DNA of 64,000 bases from positions 1,419,001-1,483,000 of the forward strand of contig NW_026963314.1 in the NCBI RefSeq assembly GCF_036588685.1, given 5' to 3'. The notes beneath the pieces are model-generated. The model did not search any database. It saw only the letters and a program-made list of their open reading frames with translations, and was not told where the DNA came from. Both the position numbers and the translations under genes were made by a program. This stretch comes from Mytilus trossulus. Lineage: Eukaryota; Mollusca; Bivalvia; Mytilida; Mytilidae. This document shows positions 35,881 through 47,386 of the stretch, piece after piece; the stretch's first letter is position 1, and each line of letters begins with the position of its first letter.

Positions 35881-36879
35881 AGTAAATATTTTACACTTCA
35901 CTTTAACATTGATGTGGCGTGGTCAACTACATCAAAGATTTGATGGTCAATTATACTTAATTTGTTGAATGATCTTTCATCTTGATTATTAAATGTGACA
36001 GTTTGTTCGGTACATGAGTTGCACAGTAGAATTGTAATAACATTTGGACGGTTATCAAAGCAGGTTTAATTTTAATTTAAGGACAGCGTTCATAGCACGA
36101 TTTTTTATGAAACTTTTTGCATTGATAACTTATATTGGTGTAGTAGCTTGAATAACAATTAAGTTGCGATAAATATTATAATGAAGTAACATGTTGTTTT
36201 ATAGAGTTGGAACTAAGTAACGTTTCGTATTGTAATTTATAACTGTGAACCTGGGCTGTGAACCTTTTAAATATATCATATATACATGTACTTTTATGAT
36301 TAAACTTGTGAACATTAAACAGACTTCGTTACTAGTATATAGACGGTATTGAGCCTTTATATATATGGTGAAATATTTAATAGCTATTTCCTTATGTAAA
36401 CGGGCAAGAAGGATTAGATCCCAGATACAAATATACAAAATAATGACTATCCAAAATGCACAGAACAAAGACCCATTTAGCGTTACATTTATATCACAAC
36501 TACTGATTTTAAATTGTATATGAACTAAAGGTTCTTTATAGTGAACTGATTACCTTGTAAAACAAATTGTCGCCATGCATGTGATTGATTGAAGATCAAT
36601 GAAATATGTCATTTCCGTAGTAGCATTAATTTTTCCAATTTGAACACTCTTAAAATGTGCTGTTATAATCCTTTTGCAATAAATGTATGTAAAATTTGTT
36701 TGAATTACTTCTTTTCTAAAAAAAATTAATTAAAAATCTAAACAAAAGATGGTCAGAGCTACGTTTTGCTATTGTTGTAACATTAAGGAGCTTTATCACA
36801 ACTATTAGTGAAATAAAGTATCTGAAGTATCTTAAAAAAAGATCTTCATGAATTACCCTGTTACAGTATTGATTTAAAC

Positions 36880-37390
36880 AGTCTAGTGGCGGATTAAGAT
36901 ATTTCATAAAGGGGAGTGGTTCTAGCCAAGGTTCAGTGATTCGTATATAATCAACCAAATGTTTCCCACAAAAGGGGAGCAGGTACCCTTTGTATCCGCC
37001 TTTAGGACCCAACATGAAAAATAAGAAATCATAATTTATAGCAAAACAATTTACGAAAAAGAAAAACCGGAAAAATATGAACCTACGACAACTTCAACAG
37101 TCAGGCTCCTGACTTGGGACAGGCATATACAGACTATATAGTGTGGCCGGTTTAAACATGTGAGCGCTCATCTTCCCCCCTTTTTTTTTTACCTGGGACA
37201 GTTGTTTCCCTAAAAGTTGTAAGAATAATTCATGCATATCCAGAAGTTTCATAAGGGGGATGAGATAGGGAGGGCATTGCATGACTTCTTTAGAGATGGA
37301 TGTTTCAGTACTGTTTCCCTCAATAAACCAACTAAAGTTTTCCCACAACAAAGCATTGGCATAGCACCCCCTTAGATTCTACCTCTTGCT
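36880..37390 (-). repeat. Two adjoining dispersed mussel-type repeat fragments
   Basis: On the minus strand, 37015-36880 reads GGGTCCTAAAGGCGGAT... and CTTAATCCGCCACTAG. 37390-37100 contains GCCTGTCCCAAGTCAGGAGC. Both are familiar dispersed non-coding sequences in mussels (from memory). Open frames here are incidental. Confidence 0.4.
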
Positions 37391-37486
37391 ACATGTGTTC
37401 ATGTGTACATGTTCAAGCCGACCTCCAAAAAAGAGGGTGTTAAATGAAATCGTGAAAAATTGACAAAAACAGCTAGGTTTACTTAC

Positions 37487-37559
37487 CATAAATATATCCG
37501 ACATTCTGTTTTGCTTCTGGTTTATTCAAATCAAGATAATAGAGCGTATGTTTGTCCAT
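37487..37559 (-). CDS. Candidate first coding exon, unknown protein
   Basis: The ATG at 37559 opens 24 codons (MDKHTLYYLDLNKPEAKQNV, then GYIY plus one base) ending at a strong donor, TATG|GTAAGT, with the GT at 37486-37485. The proposed upstream region has TGACGTCA at 37609-37616 and again at 37813-37820. The phase (1) does not fit the downstream ROCO exon 4 acceptor (phase 0), so it is unlikely to be an alternative start of that gene. I found no following exon and do not recognise the peptide. Confidence 0.3.
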
Positions 37560-37608
37560 TTTCCGGTGAGCTCCTTCATTGATCATTGAAATTGTTTACA
37601 TTTATAAA

Positions 37609-37616
37609 TGACGTCA
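37609..37616. promoter_or_regulatory. TGACGTCA palindrome (CRE-like)
   Basis: Perfect CREB/ATF consensus 50 bp upstream of the candidate ATG. A second perfect copy is at 37813-37820. Function is inferred from the motif only. Confidence 0.35.
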
Positions 37617-37812
37617 TTTAGATGGAGTGCGTGACTCCGCAGATAAATATTCCTTTTTTCTTTGACTTTTTAATAATTACCAATACCAAGTATAAGCAAA
37701 ACAGGTTGTTTTGTAATCAATTGCTATTATTTTAATTAAGTGTACTGGTGAAGTAACTTGTGTAAGTCAATGCTATCCGTCTATATCCCTCCGCCTTACG
37801 TCAGACGGTCCC

Positions 37813-37820
37813 TGACGTCA
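37813..37820. promoter_or_regulatory. Second TGACGTCA palindrome
   Basis: It lies in a less AT-rich stretch (37780-37870) beside a TTACGTCAGACGG half-site. Confidence 0.3.
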
Positions 37821-38138
37821 TATTAATTTTGTCAACAACTTCGAACTAGGAACCTCGCCTCATTTCTCCGTAATTTTAATTTGCAAACAAAACAGATACC
37901 TCTAGGTCAATACAAAGTAAAGCGATCAAAGTCATGGAACTTGAGAATTGTTTTTCATTTATCGATTTACAACAGTGAACGCTTTACCGGTTTGCCTTGC
38001 AAATTAACGCTTTTCTGTTTACCAATGGGAGAAAATAAACAGGTCAGTGGTAGGCTTTTAGTTTAAAAAAAAAACTCGAAATCAGCAATATAGTAAAACC
38101 ACAACTATACTGACGTATAATATTTTTTTAAACACCCA

Positions 38139-38365
38139 GGTTCGTATGCTATCATACAGACCTGTGAAATACAACATCGGATTCAATATTTGCTGTTCTG
38201 CATACACCAGGTGCGTACATGTATACTAGCATACATACCTGAGAAATACAATATATTGATTAAATGTAGACATTAGCATACACCAGGTACGTATGCTAGC
38301 ATACAGGCCTGAGAAACGCAAGTTAATTTATTACAATTCAGTTCAGCATATACCAGGTGTTAAAA
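38139..38365. repeat. Inverted partner of the 70-bp palindrome array, about three copies
   Basis: CCAGGTACGTATGCTAGCAT and variants at about 38139, 38208, 38283 and a partial copy at 38353, in reverse orientation to the array at 34 kb. Confidence 0.75.
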
Positions 38366-38924
38366 TGCCAGATTTACGATTTTCAAGTGCTTGATACAAT
38401 AAAAATGTGTTTTTTCCTTTATTTTTCTCTTTTTTGCATAAGATTGTCTTATGAGCAATAACTCGACCTATTTGAGTACGAATTATGACAAATTACCGTT
38501 CATGAGAATTTCTAATTTTAGATGAGAACGTGTTAAAAAAAAATGGATATTATTTATCACTTCCTGTCTGAAAGTATAAAAAAAAATCACTTCTGGTATC
38601 TTTTAATAATTAATATGACACTGATTTCAAATATATATGGTTCTATATACTTTTTACATTAAAGAAGTACAAAAACATCTACTTTCGGTTTACCGGTTGC
38701 TATTTTCAAGGTCATATGGCTTCAAACATAATGCAAAGAGTCCCACGGCTTTATCATGTATAAATATGAAGTGAAAGCAAATGTCAAAATCTATAAACGT
38801 CAAATTTACCTACGACCTTGACCTTATTTTTTTTAAATGTCATCAAACGAGGACTTCGTATAACAGACTAAATGTATCTTACAAAATTAAGTCCAGGTAT
38901 CTATGAAGAGTTTATTTACAACCA

Positions 38925-39290
38925 CTTGGTCGATGCCACTGCTGGTGGAGATTTATTTCCCCGAGGGTATCGCCAGCCCAGTAGTCATCACGTTTCTGTG
39001 CTGACATGAATTATCATTGATATGGTTATATTTATAAATTAACTGTTTACAAAATTTGAATTTTTTAAATGCTAAGGCTTTTCTACCGCAGGCTTAGATT
39101 ACTTTAGCTGGATGTTGCAAAGCATATATGAATTTTGGTCCTCAATGCTCTTCAACTTTGTACTTTATTTGAACTTTTTAACTTTCTTGGATTCGAGCGT
39201 CACTGATGAGTCTTTTTGTAGACTAAACGCGCGTCTGGCGTATATACAAAATTTATTCCTGGTATCTATGATGGGTTTATTTATATGTAT
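38925..39290. repeat. Dispersed repeat family B, copy 1
   Basis: Contains TGCTGGTGGAGATTTATTTC, then TTGGTCCTCAATGCTCTTCA and CGCGCGTCTGGCGTATATAC. A second full-length copy lies at 40630-40970 and a partial one at 54843-55000. Same orientation in all three. Confidence 0.75.
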
Positions 39291-40088
39291 TGTTTATAAG
39301 TTATATTACAATAATTTCAAAGTATTTACCTACAACTGTAACATCACGCTTTGGGTTTTACTTGTCAAAATGAAGTGTTTATTATGTTTTTTTTTCAAAA
39401 ATGTAACATAAAGAAGTGGTCACCGGACTTTTTTTTCACGCTACAGGTTGTTGCAAAACTGTAAGATTTTGTATAGCTAATGCATGGAAAACCAAATTTT
39501 GTGTGATAAAAAGAAAACCTACTTTCAGAAATTTAAGATGAAATGTGAGAAGATTGCTCTTGATATATGCTTTTAGATGAGAAAAAAGATAACATGGGGT
39601 CACCGAACTTGTTTTCTAGCTACTTATCAAAATAGGTAAATTCGTAACAATTCCTATTATAAAAAGGAATTTATCTGATTTATCTCCCCTTATTTGGCAA
39701 AGTTGAAAAAATCTAATCAAATACCAACAAGGAGTTTTTGAGAAATTACAGTCAACTATGATAAAACACACAATTTTCTATATTTCTATCAAAAGTCTTC
39801 AACATATATCACATACAACTCTCAAAATGTGCACATTACATCAAATATGTAGACCAAAGTTATCTGCTTCTTCAGAATTCAAGATGGAAGAAGACACCCA
39901 GGCCACCTTAAACATAGAATTAAAAGTAAATATATTTGTTAATTGATTTATAGTTTTCAACATTATTAACATGATTAACATTATATGAAGTGATTTTAAC
40001 AACTTCAACATTTTTACAATCAAAAAATTGATTGAATAATAACATTTCGATACCATAAATTAATTAAAACTTTTACTAAATTCTTTCA

Positions 40089-40245
40089 TAGATACAAAGA
40101 TTTGATTAGTAAATTTGGCTGTACCTGTAGAAAACTTGTTAAAAATGGTATTTCACATCCTAAATGTTATGGTTATATTGTACTTAAAGCGAGGAAATCA
40201 CTATGTGATCCGTGTAAATTAATCGAACCCTTAAAACAAACTTAA
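40089..40245 (+). pseudogene. Coding-like relic, about 50 codons
   Basis: Open from 40089 to a TAA, reading YKDLISKFGCTCRKLVKNG, ISHPKCYGYIV and CDPCKLIEPLKQT. The cysteine-rich, basic composition suggests a remnant of a retroelement-encoded or host protein, but I cannot assign a family. No start codon or splice sites were identified. Confidence 0.25.
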
Positions 40246-40629
40246 AAGTAAGGATTATCGTACCAATAGTGTAATTATATCTCTGAATATAGTTTACATT
40301 GGCACTAATATCGATTTTGTCATTAGCAAATTAAAACATAACTAAATTGTATCTTCTTTTTGACGCGGGATGTACAGAGACACAGACACATTAATTTATA
40401 TCTCTAAAGAAGTCGCTTCTCACTATCCTACTACCTGTCGATACATTATTTTTGGCATTGCACAAGTCATGTCTTCTCTGACTGTTCATGACGTTAAAAT
40501 ACTAAATCCCTGGGATGTGGTTTAGTTGGTTTAAGTCTCTGATGCACGATTTTTTTTATTATTAATTGTTTTTGACTTTTAACTAGCTGTCAGCAGCTGC
40601 GAGTACTCTCAAATCGTATTTCTTGTTAA

Positions 40630-40970
40630 TTCGACTGCTGGTGGAGATTTATTTCACCGATGGTATCACCAGCCTAGTAGTGAGCACTTCTGTGTTGACT
40701 TGAGTTATCATCGGTATGTTCATAATTATAAATTAACTGTAAACAAAACTTTGAATTTTTGAAAAATTAAGGCTTTTCTACTTCATGAATAGATTACCTT
40801 AGCAGTATTTGGGAATTTTTGGTCCTCAATGCTCTTCAACTTCGTGCTTTTTTTGGCCTTTTAATCATTTTTTTATTTGAGCGTCACTATTGAGTCTTTT
40901 GTAGACAAAACTAGCGTCTGGCGTAAATATACAATTTTAGTCCTGGTATCTATGCTGAGTTTGTATACAT
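40630..40970. repeat. Dispersed repeat family B, copy 2
   Basis: Same order of blocks as at 38925, with more substitutions and small deletions. Confidence 0.75.
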
Positions 40971-42129
40971 ATTTCGTTTACTTAAATGACCCCAAAGGAA
41001 TCTATTTGACTGCAATACAAATAATTTTAAAAGTATTGAATCATATTGAATAACGTTTAAAATGTTTGTCAATCTTATCAAATATATGTATTCAGTGAAC
41101 TATTTTAAATAGGGTTGGTGTTTATTTTTGCCATGCCCGATGAACTTAAATTCTGGTTACCATTGACACTCTTGTAAATTCAGATGCAAAACTATTTAGA
41201 AAAATATCTAGACAGTTCGCTTGCAATAAAACAAAATTTATTTTGTCTGTTCAGACTGTTCTGCATTTGACAACTTGTCTCAAATTTCTTCATAAAAATA
41301 TGAAAAGCACAGGTTCTTGTCCAACATTTGATTTACAAACAAATTATACATCGTGTTAATCAACTATATAAAAAAGTCACTAATTCTATGAATGCTTAGA
41401 TTCAGTTGAATGCAACCAGTTAAGATTATCTGACATTGGATGCAATAGCGGATGAGTTAATACGGTATTCTGCTATTATCTGCAGACTGCTGCTATGTTT
41501 ATTTTTTAAAAGCCTACACACTTCTAAGACCCGTAATTGTCGAGGTTTTACTTACAGGTCAGATTCATATAATTCAGTAGGTATATAGCTGGTCATCTAA
41601 CTTGTAAATTGTCACACCTAATTATCTACACCAATAGTTCAATTGATTGTTTTGATGATTGAAAAGTCGATTCAATATTGATACTAGTTATAACATTAAC
41701 ATAAAATTGGTGAATCTGTCAAAAGAGAGAACAACTACCCGACCAATAAGCAAACAACAGCTGAAGGCAACCAATGATTTAAACATAGTTTGTATTCAAT
41801 TATGATAATCATAATTTATATTACATATTTGTTTGTTTCAAGAATATTTCCATTCCTAGCTCCCGTTTAACAATATTTCTTCAGTTTTGCTTATGTTTTG
41901 ATTAAATTAGGTAAATAGCCGTTATGGTGTCATTTTGTAAGTCAACTTGCATTTGAATTTTCATTTCTATAATGCTACTTTTAGCAGGTTATATTTTATT
42001 TGGTCAACTTCCATTATCAAATTAACACAAATAAACCCTACTTCTGTAAACGTCTGTTTATATTCAGACATAAACAAATATGTAAGAGAGCAACACAATG
42101 CATGTATCGATATAATCGTCATACTTTAC

Positions 42130-42284
42130 CTCTTTAACTGTTTTGTACTTATCAATATGAGTGCATACTACAATGACTGGTGGATATAATCTATGTTTTG
42201 GATACCCCTTTGGTATATCTGTCTTCTTTGTTGAAGAACTTGTACTCAAACAATGAATACTGTCAAACCAAAAGTCAATGTATT
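42130..42284 (-). CDS. ROCO GTPase, exon 3: Roc G4 motif
   Basis: A 155-nt exon with acceptor AG at 42286-42285 and donor GT at 42129-42128 (AAAGAG|GTAAAG). Its first two bases complete the split Glu codon left by exon 2, giving an EYIDFWFDSIHCL helix. A polar loop (STSSSTKKTD) follows, then YPPVIVVCTHIDKY. THID occupies the place of the guanine-specificity motif (NKxD in Ras); LRRK2 has THLD there. The exon lacks a start codon of its own and only makes sense as an internal exon. It is 3.2 kb from exon 2 and 25.7 kb from exon 4, and both junction phases fit. Confidence 0.85.
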
Positions 42285-42584
42285 CTAAAAAGAAATAAAC
42301 AAAATGCTGAACTTTTTATTTGTCGTCTTTCATCTGTGTGATAGCCAGTATACAGTAAGGATACATGCCACTCTCTCTTTAAAACGGTGGAACTCATGTG
42401 AAAAATTTTAAGAGTAAAATAAGTTCTGAATCTAATCTAAGATATACATTTTCCGTGGTTTGATTCTTGTTACTGTGTTATATATTTGTTTTTTATTCAT
42501 TATTTTGTAAATGAATTAGGCTGTAAGTTTTCTTGTTTGAATTGTTTGACAATTTTCAATTCGGATTTTTTTAAAGCTTACTAT

Positions 42585-42705
42585 ACGGTGTGGGTTTATG
42601 CTCATATTTGAAAGCTGTACGGTGATCTATAACTGTTAATTTTACTTTCATTTTGGTCTCTTTCGAAGAGATGTTTCATTGGCAATCATTAATCTTTTTT
42701 TTTAT
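42585..42705. repeat. Dispersed retroposon-tail repeat (family C), diverged
   Basis: AAAGCTGTACGGTGATCTAT, then GTTTCATTGGCAATCAT. Related to the tails at 50662, 51290, 57053 and (reverse) 58318. Confidence 0.5.
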
Positions 42706-43879
42706 ATTTTACACAGCCTGGAGTGTGAAAAAAAGTCCGGTGACGTATTAATAATTTTTTTGAAAAAAGAATGATAAAATTTTGACAAATTTTCCACAAA
42801 ATCTATCAATTTTAATTAAGACGCCCTCGCCTAAATCAAATATATATTTAGTTGTATATTATAGTGAAGTCACGTTATCTTTACATGTGCAGCATCCCTT
42901 ATTACGTTCATAAAGTGTTGAATATCATAAATAATATGGATAACACAGTGATACATATTATTGTGAGCGTGCAAATGTCTTCCTGGCTTCATACAATTGT
43001 TTGTGATAATAAGTACTTGGTTTAGTTTTGCATTGTTTGTGTGATGCTGGTACACCGACAGTTATATAATAGAAATAATATAAAATCAATCATAAAAAAC
43101 AGCGTGTATTAACAAAATTAAATAAGTTATAGATGCCGAACGAATTTAGAAACAATAGTAATTTTATAACTGTATGAAAAAAGGAATAAATACAAATATA
43201 AACAACATTAGAAAAAATTGTAAATAGTAAATACCGATAATACTTTAAAAATAAAATTAAATATCAAACACATTGTTTAATAAATATGATAAATATTTGA
43301 ATATATATAATTACTAGGGCTACTAATGCTAACGCAATACATACAATATTTTGTTCAATGAGAGAAAAAAAACTCTTATTCATATTTTCTCCATATCTTA
43401 AAGGGTTAAATTTTGAACAACATTATTTGATTGATAGCTTTGAAAAACTAGATAAAAATGTGCCTGCTTTTCGCCAATAAATAAGTCTGTGTCTATAAGA
43501 GTGCTGCTCTAGCCTTTGTTTGAAGCGTTGGTCTTCGTGTTGTTAGTTTTGTGTTAAATTATAGTCTTGTCTATCTTTGAACGAGTTTTAATTTCAATTC
43601 TCATATTTAGTCAAGCGTCAGGGTAAGACAATTTACATTTCGTATGGTTAACACAATAGATAATGTCCTATGGTTAGATAACAGTCAATTGCAATCACCT
43701 AAAATATAATTTATGGGAATAACACGACAGGTGGCATATGGAATACATATGTGTTACATATTTTTTAAGGATAAGGAGGTGAGATGTTGCAAGGTAAAAT
43801 TTCTTTCTCAATCTAAAACCATCATGTTCCAGTGGCAGTCTAAATTTGCATGACCTTAAGCTTCATCCATAAGCCTTTC

Positions 43880-44075
43880 ATTACCGAAACTGTCTTTTGA
43901 ATGTATTGTTACTTTTCTGTATGTGTTGCGTTTCGGTGTTGTGTCGTTGTTCTCCTCTTATATTTAATGCGTTTCATTCGGTTTTAGTTTGTTACCCCGA
44001 TTTTGTTTTTTGTCCATGGATTTACGGGTTTTGAACAGCGGTATACTACTGTTGCCTTTATTTATTGTATATATT
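43880..44075. repeat. Dispersed repeat family D, copy 1
   Basis: Contains GTGTTGCGTTTCGGTGTTGT and ends TTTGAACAGCGGTATACTACTGTTGCC-type sequence. A short second copy of the end is at 55275-55318. Confidence 0.6.
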
Positions 44076-44448
44076 GTGAACATGTACTATTTGCCCTTTG
44101 AGGTTAGGCAAAAAAACAATCAATTAACCAAAACTGTTCTAAAGATAATACGTTAAAATTGAACATGCCATGAACGTACATCAGAGGCTAAGGTTCTCTC
44201 GTTTACAGGATTTTGATCTAACATCACAATTGTTTATTTTATAATTATAGTGATATACTGAACAGCAAGATAATTGTCGCAGTAATTTGAGGCAAAAATA
44301 TTGGAAGAATAAATGCTATATATTGTATTGAATGGGCGTATAGATACCCTTGTTATTTAACAAATTGACATCATTACAGTTCATTATCCGTTCAGTGATA
44401 AAGTTCTTCGCCAACATATTACATGGATAATAAATACAGGTCACCAGT

Positions 44449-45115
44449 TAGTAGCGCGTGTGTCCTCCATTGGCGTTGATTACGACCCTGCATCTCGTGT
44501 TTATGGAATGAATCAGACGGTTGATAAAGTGCATAGAAATAATAACCCACAACTGTAGAAAAGATGTCTGATGTTCCACAGCAGTGTCAGTCAATGATGG
44601 ACGTCATTCATTCAGTCGTCCCAAATATGTTCTATAGGGTTTACGTCCGGACTTAAAGCGGGCCAATCATAAGTGTTGTTTTGATAGCAAGCAAAGTGTG
44701 GCACAACATGTGGTTTTAGAAATTATTCGGGCTGCAAATTTCCTCTACCCAGTCAAAGATTTAAGAAGACAACACGCCCTTTTTTGTGGTTCATGTAATT
44801 TCCGCCTCATTCCAGAATGGATGGACATCTCTTTCCGTCAATCAGTTATTTGCATATCTTTTCCTATTTTCTGACGAGCAGTATGAGTTACGCAGAGAAA
44901 CCGGTTCTGCAGATGTTGTTGTAAAATGTTGTAAAATGTAGCGATCATGACGCAATACTGTTACTCTGAGTCGACCATTACGTGGACGGTCATTTGTACA
45001 TATGTTGCAGGTTAACGTTCACGTAGACGTTGAATGGTGCGTACATAGGAGTAAAATGCATTTGCAACGACTCGAGGACAATGTCCAGCATTCAAACTTT
45101 CTATTGCCTGTTATC
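44449..45115 (-). pseudogene. Tc1-type transposase relic
   Basis: In broken frames on the minus strand I can read LNAGHCPRVVANAF and TIQRLRER (first helix-turn-helix), DRPRNGRLRVTVLRHDRYI (GRPR region), then DWPALSPDVNPIEHIWDD in the final catalytic block, and NGGHTRY at the very C terminus. This order is characteristic of Tc1-like DDE transposases. Stops and frameshifts separate the blocks, and no terminal inverted repeats were located. It lies within ROCO intron 2. Confidence 0.75.
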
Positions 45116-45503
45116 TCTGCCGTAGTTTTAATCGTGGCATCAGTACTGAATCAAACAGATAATGATGACAAATCTCTCAAATACTCTTAATAAGGCACGG
45201 ATTCAACGTGAATATAATCATCATGACATTTGACTACGGAACGATAGGAAAGAATAAACATGTCAGACTTATTCTGCTTTATTTGTTTTAAAATATGAAT
45301 AATGTTTTCGATAAATTCAGGGCTTTTTTGTAAATCAACATGCTTCAAACGAAATATTTTATCAATAATATATTTGTTATGTGTGTATGTGAATTTTAAC
45401 AGGTTGACATCCTTTTGACTCAACATACTGTAGATAATCAGCCAATGTTTAGTGTTAGGATCAATGTTTTGTCCTGTTATTAACGAAGATTATTACATCT
45501 TAC

Positions 45504-46091
45504 CTTCAATTGAATCAAAGTCTGTCTCATGTTCTAAAGCTGCTATGTCTTCAGATATATTTGTAACAAGAAGATAAATAGCATGTGGATTTAAAAACGT
45601 TTGATGTGTGGCATAGTAGTCTTTTTGACCTGCAAAATCCCAGATACCACATTCTACTAAACTCTCAGATATCATTTTGTCTTGATCTTTTTGGATTTCT
45701 AAAAGAATTTTATCCATTTGTTCGGTGATTTTTTTCCTCATATCGTTAGTTTTTACCAAATCGTCGGCTTTTTTTATATCTTTTGACAAAACACCAACAT
45801 TTTTGTTAGGTATGTCAATTTCAGACTTTTCTTCAACGATGGTAACATTATCTCCTATGTTTACTTTGTTTTCACCTATCAATGATGGTTCTACTGTATT
45901 TGTACCTGGTGATGCTATTTTTATTCTATCTTTAGTTGGGGATTTATGTTCTTGCTTTGAAATAATTGCTTCTTTTTCTTTGTTATCTCCGTCACATGAA
46001 ATTCCTTCACTATCAACTGGTTCGCTTTGCTTTGGTTCTTTACGAACAGCCTCTTGTATCCTTCTCATTATTTTATCCCTCTCTGTTTCAA
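45504..46091 (-). CDS. ROCO GTPase, exon 2: charged insert and Roc G3 (DFAGQ)
   Basis: A 588-nt exon with acceptor TATTACAG (AG at 46093-46092) and donor GAAG|GTAAGA (GT at 45503-45502). The first part is a hydrophilic linker of about 150 residues rich in Lys, Glu, Ser and Asp, placed between the switch I area and the G3 motif. The second part is canonical Roc: MISESLVECGIWDFAGQKDY (G3, DxAGQ), then YATHQTFLNPHAIYLLV and DISEDIAALEHE-type sequence. Sequence upstream of 46091 reads open for some distance but is AT-rich and hydrophobic, consistent with intron. The phase (two bases in, one base out) fits exons 1 and 3 exactly. Confidence 0.87.
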
Positions 46092-46534
46092 CTGTAATAC
46101 ATTTTTGACAATTTATACAAATATGTAACATACTTATGGATAAATTAAAATATTGCTTTTGTTTTTCAAAAGATTGTGTAATGAAAATAAAATAGATATG
46201 AATTGTCCACAAATTGTGTTATGATGTGTCACATAATCTGCTCATTATAATATCGCAAATTATCAGACTGTGATCTTTTGATGACGATTATAAGGGCTGT
46301 CAAAATAATACTCACTAATATTTGACGCATTCACTTTTTCAACACATTTCTTAATTTTTGCGATATAACAGAATTTTGTTTTATTACTCATTACTAGGAA
46401 TTACTTATAATTACTCATTATTACTAGCAGTTACTTTTATTGTAGTAGATATGTAAATAGTTACTTGAAACAAGTAATTGTTTTTCTGAAAATGTGTGTC
46501 TATCAAAAAAATTACTTGAGTTAAAACAAACTAG

Positions 46535-46560
46535 AACACACCCGCGAAATCGCGGGGAAA
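46535..46560. repeat. CCCGCGAAATCGCGGG hairpin
   Basis: A perfect GC-rich 16-bp palindrome in AT-rich surroundings, of the kind found at SINE or MITE ends in molluscs. No further element could be defined. Confidence 0.35.
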
Positions 46561-46913
46561 TAGAGCGTATGTAAACTATACAAAAAATTATATTTGTAGA
46601 ATTTCAGGAGATGTATCAAAAGTCAAAGGTACTTGTGGACTGTGCACATTTTTTTTAGATTAAGTCATCATATATTCAAGAACTACACATTTCTATTTTC
46701 AATTATACTAAAATGCAGTATGAAAGTTACTGGAATTACTTCTGATAACAGAGATATAAAAATTATCATTACGAAGTAGGTTAAGGCACTATATAATGTT
46801 GTTTGCTTGCCTAAGGCTTAATATATATAATAATAAATGCTTCCTATAAAAGTTCACTCACTAATTTAACAATTTCAACATATATATATACATATCTTTA
46901 GACTCGTTTACAT

Positions 46914-46914
46914 A

Positions 46915-46946
<32 letters not shown>
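46914..46946. repeat. (TC)n(TA)n microsatellite, SINE tail
   Basis: Directly adjoins the 3' end of the minus-strand SINE and probably represents its simple-sequence tail. Confidence 0.6.
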
Positions 46947-47110
46947 CAACTCGTATAAACGTCAACCCAACAATGTTAGATCTGTTAATTTGCTTTCGCA
47001 AATTTTTGGTTCTTCCCTCGCCGGGATTCGAACCAATGCTACTGTGATATCGTGACACCAAATCGCCTGCACTGCAGCCGTCCCGCTAGACCACACGACA
47101 ACCTGGGCTC
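46945..47110 (-). mobile_element. tRNA-derived SINE, copy 1
   Basis: On the minus strand the head reads GTTGTCGTGTGGTCTAGCGG with an A-box-like TGGTCTAGCGG (47083-47093). A perfect B box, GGTTCGAATCC, lies at 47024-47034. The tail contains TTTGCGAAAGCAAAT, a small hairpin, and ends in simple repeats. The tRNA-like part lacks the folding of a functional tRNA and is followed by a non-tRNA body, so it is a SINE rather than a tRNA gene. Confidence 0.8.
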
Positions 47111-47386
47111 TAAAAAAAAAGAGCTTCCGCTTGCCATGTGTTACCTTTCCATGTCAGTTTTAATCTAGCGGCGTACTACAGTACATGATATATTAGGCAT
47201 GAAGATGTTATTGTTACATATCAGCTAAATTATCCAAAGTAAAGGATCCTACAAATTAATGTAAGATACAGTCACAGAAAATAATTATATTCATAAGTAC
47301 GTCTGAGTCAGTGACAACCCTAGAACAGATGTATCCATCGGATCGCCATCAATGATGGTGATACATGGATGTGTACATAATGTTTA

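Larger units (their letters stand above)
33531..38533. mobile_element. Large inverted-repeat (foldback-like) unit with palindromic arrays
   Basis: A 28-bp block, GAATTTCTAATTTTAGATGA plus GAACGTGT, lies at 38506-38533 and as an exact inverted copy at 33531-33558. Inside it, 70-bp palindromic arrays face one another (33947-34530 and 38139-38365). The outer limits and any target duplication are not resolved. The 3.6 kb centre contains common dispersed repeats and a candidate exon, so this may be two related elements rather than one. Confidence 0.5.
16426..42129 (-). other. ROCO intron 3, 25.7 kb, filled with mobile elements
   Basis: Bounded by GTAAAG at the exon 3 side and TTTTTTCAG at the exon 4 side. 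It contains the BEL/Pao element and its tandem duplication, the hAT MITEs, the Ty3 fragment, the 70-bp palindrome arrays, dispersed mussel repeats and a candidate small exon at 37.5 kb. BEL runs antisense to the gene; the Ty3 fragment runs sense. Confidence 0.8.

Noticed and set aside
36716-37351. Two minus-strand open frames of 85-99 codons
   Set aside because: The DNA matches dispersed mussel repeats from memory and the peptides have no domain; considered incidental.
39840-39930. Possible plus-strand first exon (MEEDTQATLNIELK before GTAAAT)
   Set aside because: Fourteen codons with a weak donor and no downstream exon; not distinguishable from chance.
47020-47110. tRNA gene on the minus strand
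   Set aside because: A and B boxes are present, but the cloverleaf arms do not close and the tRNA-like part continues into a SINE body repeated at 47.4 kb.
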